6,998 bases of DNA from Planctomycetota bacterium (GTDB lineage: Bacteria; Planctomycetota; UBA1135; GCA-002686595). The DNA is taken from NCBI GenBank assembly GCA_022447405.1, contig JAKVCE010000114.1, positions 1-6,998 of the forward strand. The letters run 5' to 3'. The notes under the pieces were generated by a model that did not search any database, was not told the origin of the DNA, and saw only the letters and a list, made by a program, of their open reading frames with translations. Shown piece by piece: positions 5,589 through 6,998 of this stretch (position 1 is its first letter; every line of letters starts with the position of its first letter). The position numbers were made by a program, and so were the translations under genes.

Positions 5589-6974
5589 GTGATCCTCGAG
5601 CAGCACTACCTCGCGTGCCTCAGTCAGGCGAGCTACCTGATCGGCGACGCTGACGCTGGCGTCGCCGCGGTCGTAGACCCCAGGCGAGACGTCGAGGTCT
5701 ACAGAGAGGCTGCGGCTAAGCACGGGGTCGAGATCCGCCACGTCTTGCTGACGCACTTTCACGCGGACTTCCTCTCTGGACACCTCGAGCTCGCGGCCGA
5801 GACCGGCGCGACCCTGCACCTCGGCGCCGCGGCGAGCGCGGAGTTCGACTTCGAGCCCCTAGCGGACGGCGCCGAGCTGCAGCTCGGCACGGTGACGATC
5901 CAGGCCTTGAGTACGCCAGGGCACACACCCGAGAGCACCTCTTACACCGTGCGAGCCGCCGCCGACGCGGCGCCGCGCGCGGTCCTCACCGGGGACACCC
6001 TCTTCATCGGTGACGTAGGCAGGCCAGACTTGATGTCATCCGTTGGCGTCACCGCCGAAGACCTCGCCGGGGAGCTCTACGACTCGGTGCATCAGAAGCT
6101 CCTCGCCCTCCCGGACGAGACCATCGTCTACCCCGGACACGGCGCGGGCTCCTCTTGCGGTAAGAACCTCTCGACCGCGCTCTCTTGCACCATCGGAGAG
6201 CAGCGCAGGACGAACTACGCGCTGCAAGACATGACACGAGAGGCCTTCGTCTCCGTCGTCACCGCGGGCCAACGCCCCGCGCCCCAATACTTCGGACACG
6301 ACGCCGCGCTCAACAAGCGGGAGCGGCCGCTCTTGAAGGAGACCCTCGCCCGCGCGCTCCGTCCGCTCACGATCGAGGAGGCCCTCGCGGCCCAGGCTGA
6401 GGGAGCGGTGCTCCTCGACGCCCGCGACGGCGACGCCTTCGCCGCGGGCTTCTTGCCTGGCGCAGTCTTCGTGGGCTTGGGCGGTCGCTTCGCGAGCTGG
6501 GTGGGCACGGTCCTCTCTCCGGACACCGAGCTCGTCCTCATCACAGACTCAGGCGCGGAAGAGGAGGCGGTGACGCGCCTCGGACGCATCGGCTACGACA
6601 AGGTGCGTGGCTTCCTTGAGGACGCGTCCCAAGCCCTCGCGGGTCGTGAGGACCTCCAGCGCGTGCAGCGCGTGGACTCCGCTACGCTCGCTGCGCTCTT
6701 GGAGGGGGAGGGAGAGCTCGCGGTCATCGACGTGCGCGCCGAGGGAGAGTTTGAGGCCGGGCGCATCGCTGGCGCCGTGAACTTGCCCCTGCAGCGGCCC
6801 GATGAGCTCGTCGTCGAGGCCCCAGTGGATGGCCCGCACGTGCTCCACTGCCAAGGCGGCTATCGCTCTCTCATCGCCGCGAGCCTGATCGCCCGCTCCA
6901 GCCAGGCGCCGCTTGTGGATCTCACCGGCGGCTTCGCCGAGTGGGAACTGTCCGGTCAGGCGGTAGAGCGCTGA
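5589..6974 (+). CDS. CstB-like persulfide dioxygenase / sulfurtransferase (MBL fold, pseudo-rhodanese, rhodanese)
   Basis: Proteins of this plan oxidise glutathione or low-molecular-weight persulfides to sulfite with a mononuclear Fe(II) and O2, and move sulfane sulfur through the rhodanese, in cytoplasmic sulfide detoxification. The MBL domain (about 1-250) shows THFHAD (55-60), PGHTPES (110-116), GDTLFIGDVGRPDL (135-148) and YPGHGAGSSCG (181-191). His56, His112 and Asp136 match the ETHE1-type iron ligands. The sixth HxHxDH position is Phe61. A first rhodanese fold (about 262-345) has no cysteine: LITDSGAEEEA (317-327) occupies the active-loop region. The second (about 360-458) has CQGGYRS with Cys421. 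This order and the 461-residue length agree with Staphylococcus CstB (about 444). Cys190 and Cys200 flank the substrate side of the MBL domain; Cys200 in CTIGEQ may correspond to a functional CstB cysteine. The GTG lies 6 bp after the mscS stop with no clear Shine-Dalgarno, suggesting translational coupling. No cstR, sqr or tauE-like gene is in the window. Confidence 0.93.
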   Translation: MILEQHYLACLSQASYLIGDADAGVAAVVDPRRDVEVYREAAAKHGVEIRHVLLTHFHADFLSGHLELAAETGATLHLGAAASAEFDFEPLADGAELQLGTVTIQALSTPGHTPESTSYTVRAAADAAPRAVLTGDTLFIGDVGRPDLMSSVGVTAEDLAGELYDSVHQKLLALPDETIVYPGHGAGSSCGKNLSTALSCTIGEQRRTNYALQDMTREAFVSVVTAGQRPAPQYFGHDAALNKRERPLLKETLARALRPLTIEEALAAQAEGAVLLDARDGDAFAAGFLPGAVFVGLGGRFASWVGTVLSPDTELVLITDSGAEEEAVTRLGRIGYDKVRGFLEDASQALAGREDLQRVQRVDSATLAALLEGEGELAVIDVRAEGEFEAGRIAGAVNLPLQRPDELVVEAPVDGPHVLHCQGGYRSLIAASLIARSSQAPLVDLTGGFAEWELSGQAVER

Positions 6975-6998
6975 CTCAGTGCGTGGACCAGTAGGCCT

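Noticed and set aside
6975..6998. Terminator after the dioxygenase gene
   Set aside because: The remaining 24 bases show no GC-rich hairpin followed by a T-run; a terminator could lie beyond the window.

Overview
The window is GC-rich, tightly packed bacterial chromosome. It holds one gene on the minus strand (cut by the left edge) and four on the plus strand. No tRNA, rRNA, CRISPR array, transposase or phage gene is visible. The exported 642-residue protein, built from repeated carboxypeptidase-regulatory-like beta-sandwich modules, and the overall codon style recall Planctomycetota. Myxococcota or another GC-rich Gram-negative group cannot be excluded, so the phylum is a guess.

Layout. Bases 1-1405 (minus) encode the N-terminal half of glycine dehydrogenase GcvP, the P-protein of the glycine cleavage system; its PLP-binding half lies beyond base 1. 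Bases 1406-1566 are a 161-bp divergent intergenic region with promoter-like and inverted-repeat elements. Bases 1567-3495 (plus) encode an unrecognised membrane-anchored protein with an internally duplicated beta-domain architecture. Bases 3526-4359 encode a predicted lipoprotein with an alpha/beta-hydrolase fold; the usual nucleophile serine and the usual histidine both appear to be replaced. Bases 4404-5582 encode an MscS-type mechanosensitive channel. Bases 5589-6974, only 6 bp later, encode a CstB-like persulfide dioxygenase/rhodanese fusion: MBL domain, cysteine-less pseudo-rhodanese, active rhodanese. The last 24 bases hold nothing I can identify.

How the genes fit together. The channel and the persulfide dioxygenase are almost certainly co-transcribed, which would put a membrane-tension valve and a sulfide-detoxification enzyme in one unit. 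The two exported proteins upstream sit 30 bp apart and could form another unit, but the second has its own promoter-like hexamer. gcvP is an unrelated housekeeping neighbour facing away.

The most notable points are four. (1) The hydrolase-fold lipoprotein looks catalytically dead or reassigned. (2) The 642-residue protein has a tandem-duplicated domain plan. (3) A TAGGNY hexamer lies 6-7 nt before the start codons of three consecutive plus-strand genes, which suggests leaderless transcription. (4) The mscS start region has a palindrome covering its GAGGAG and a competing in-frame start. I see no complete new multi-gene system here.
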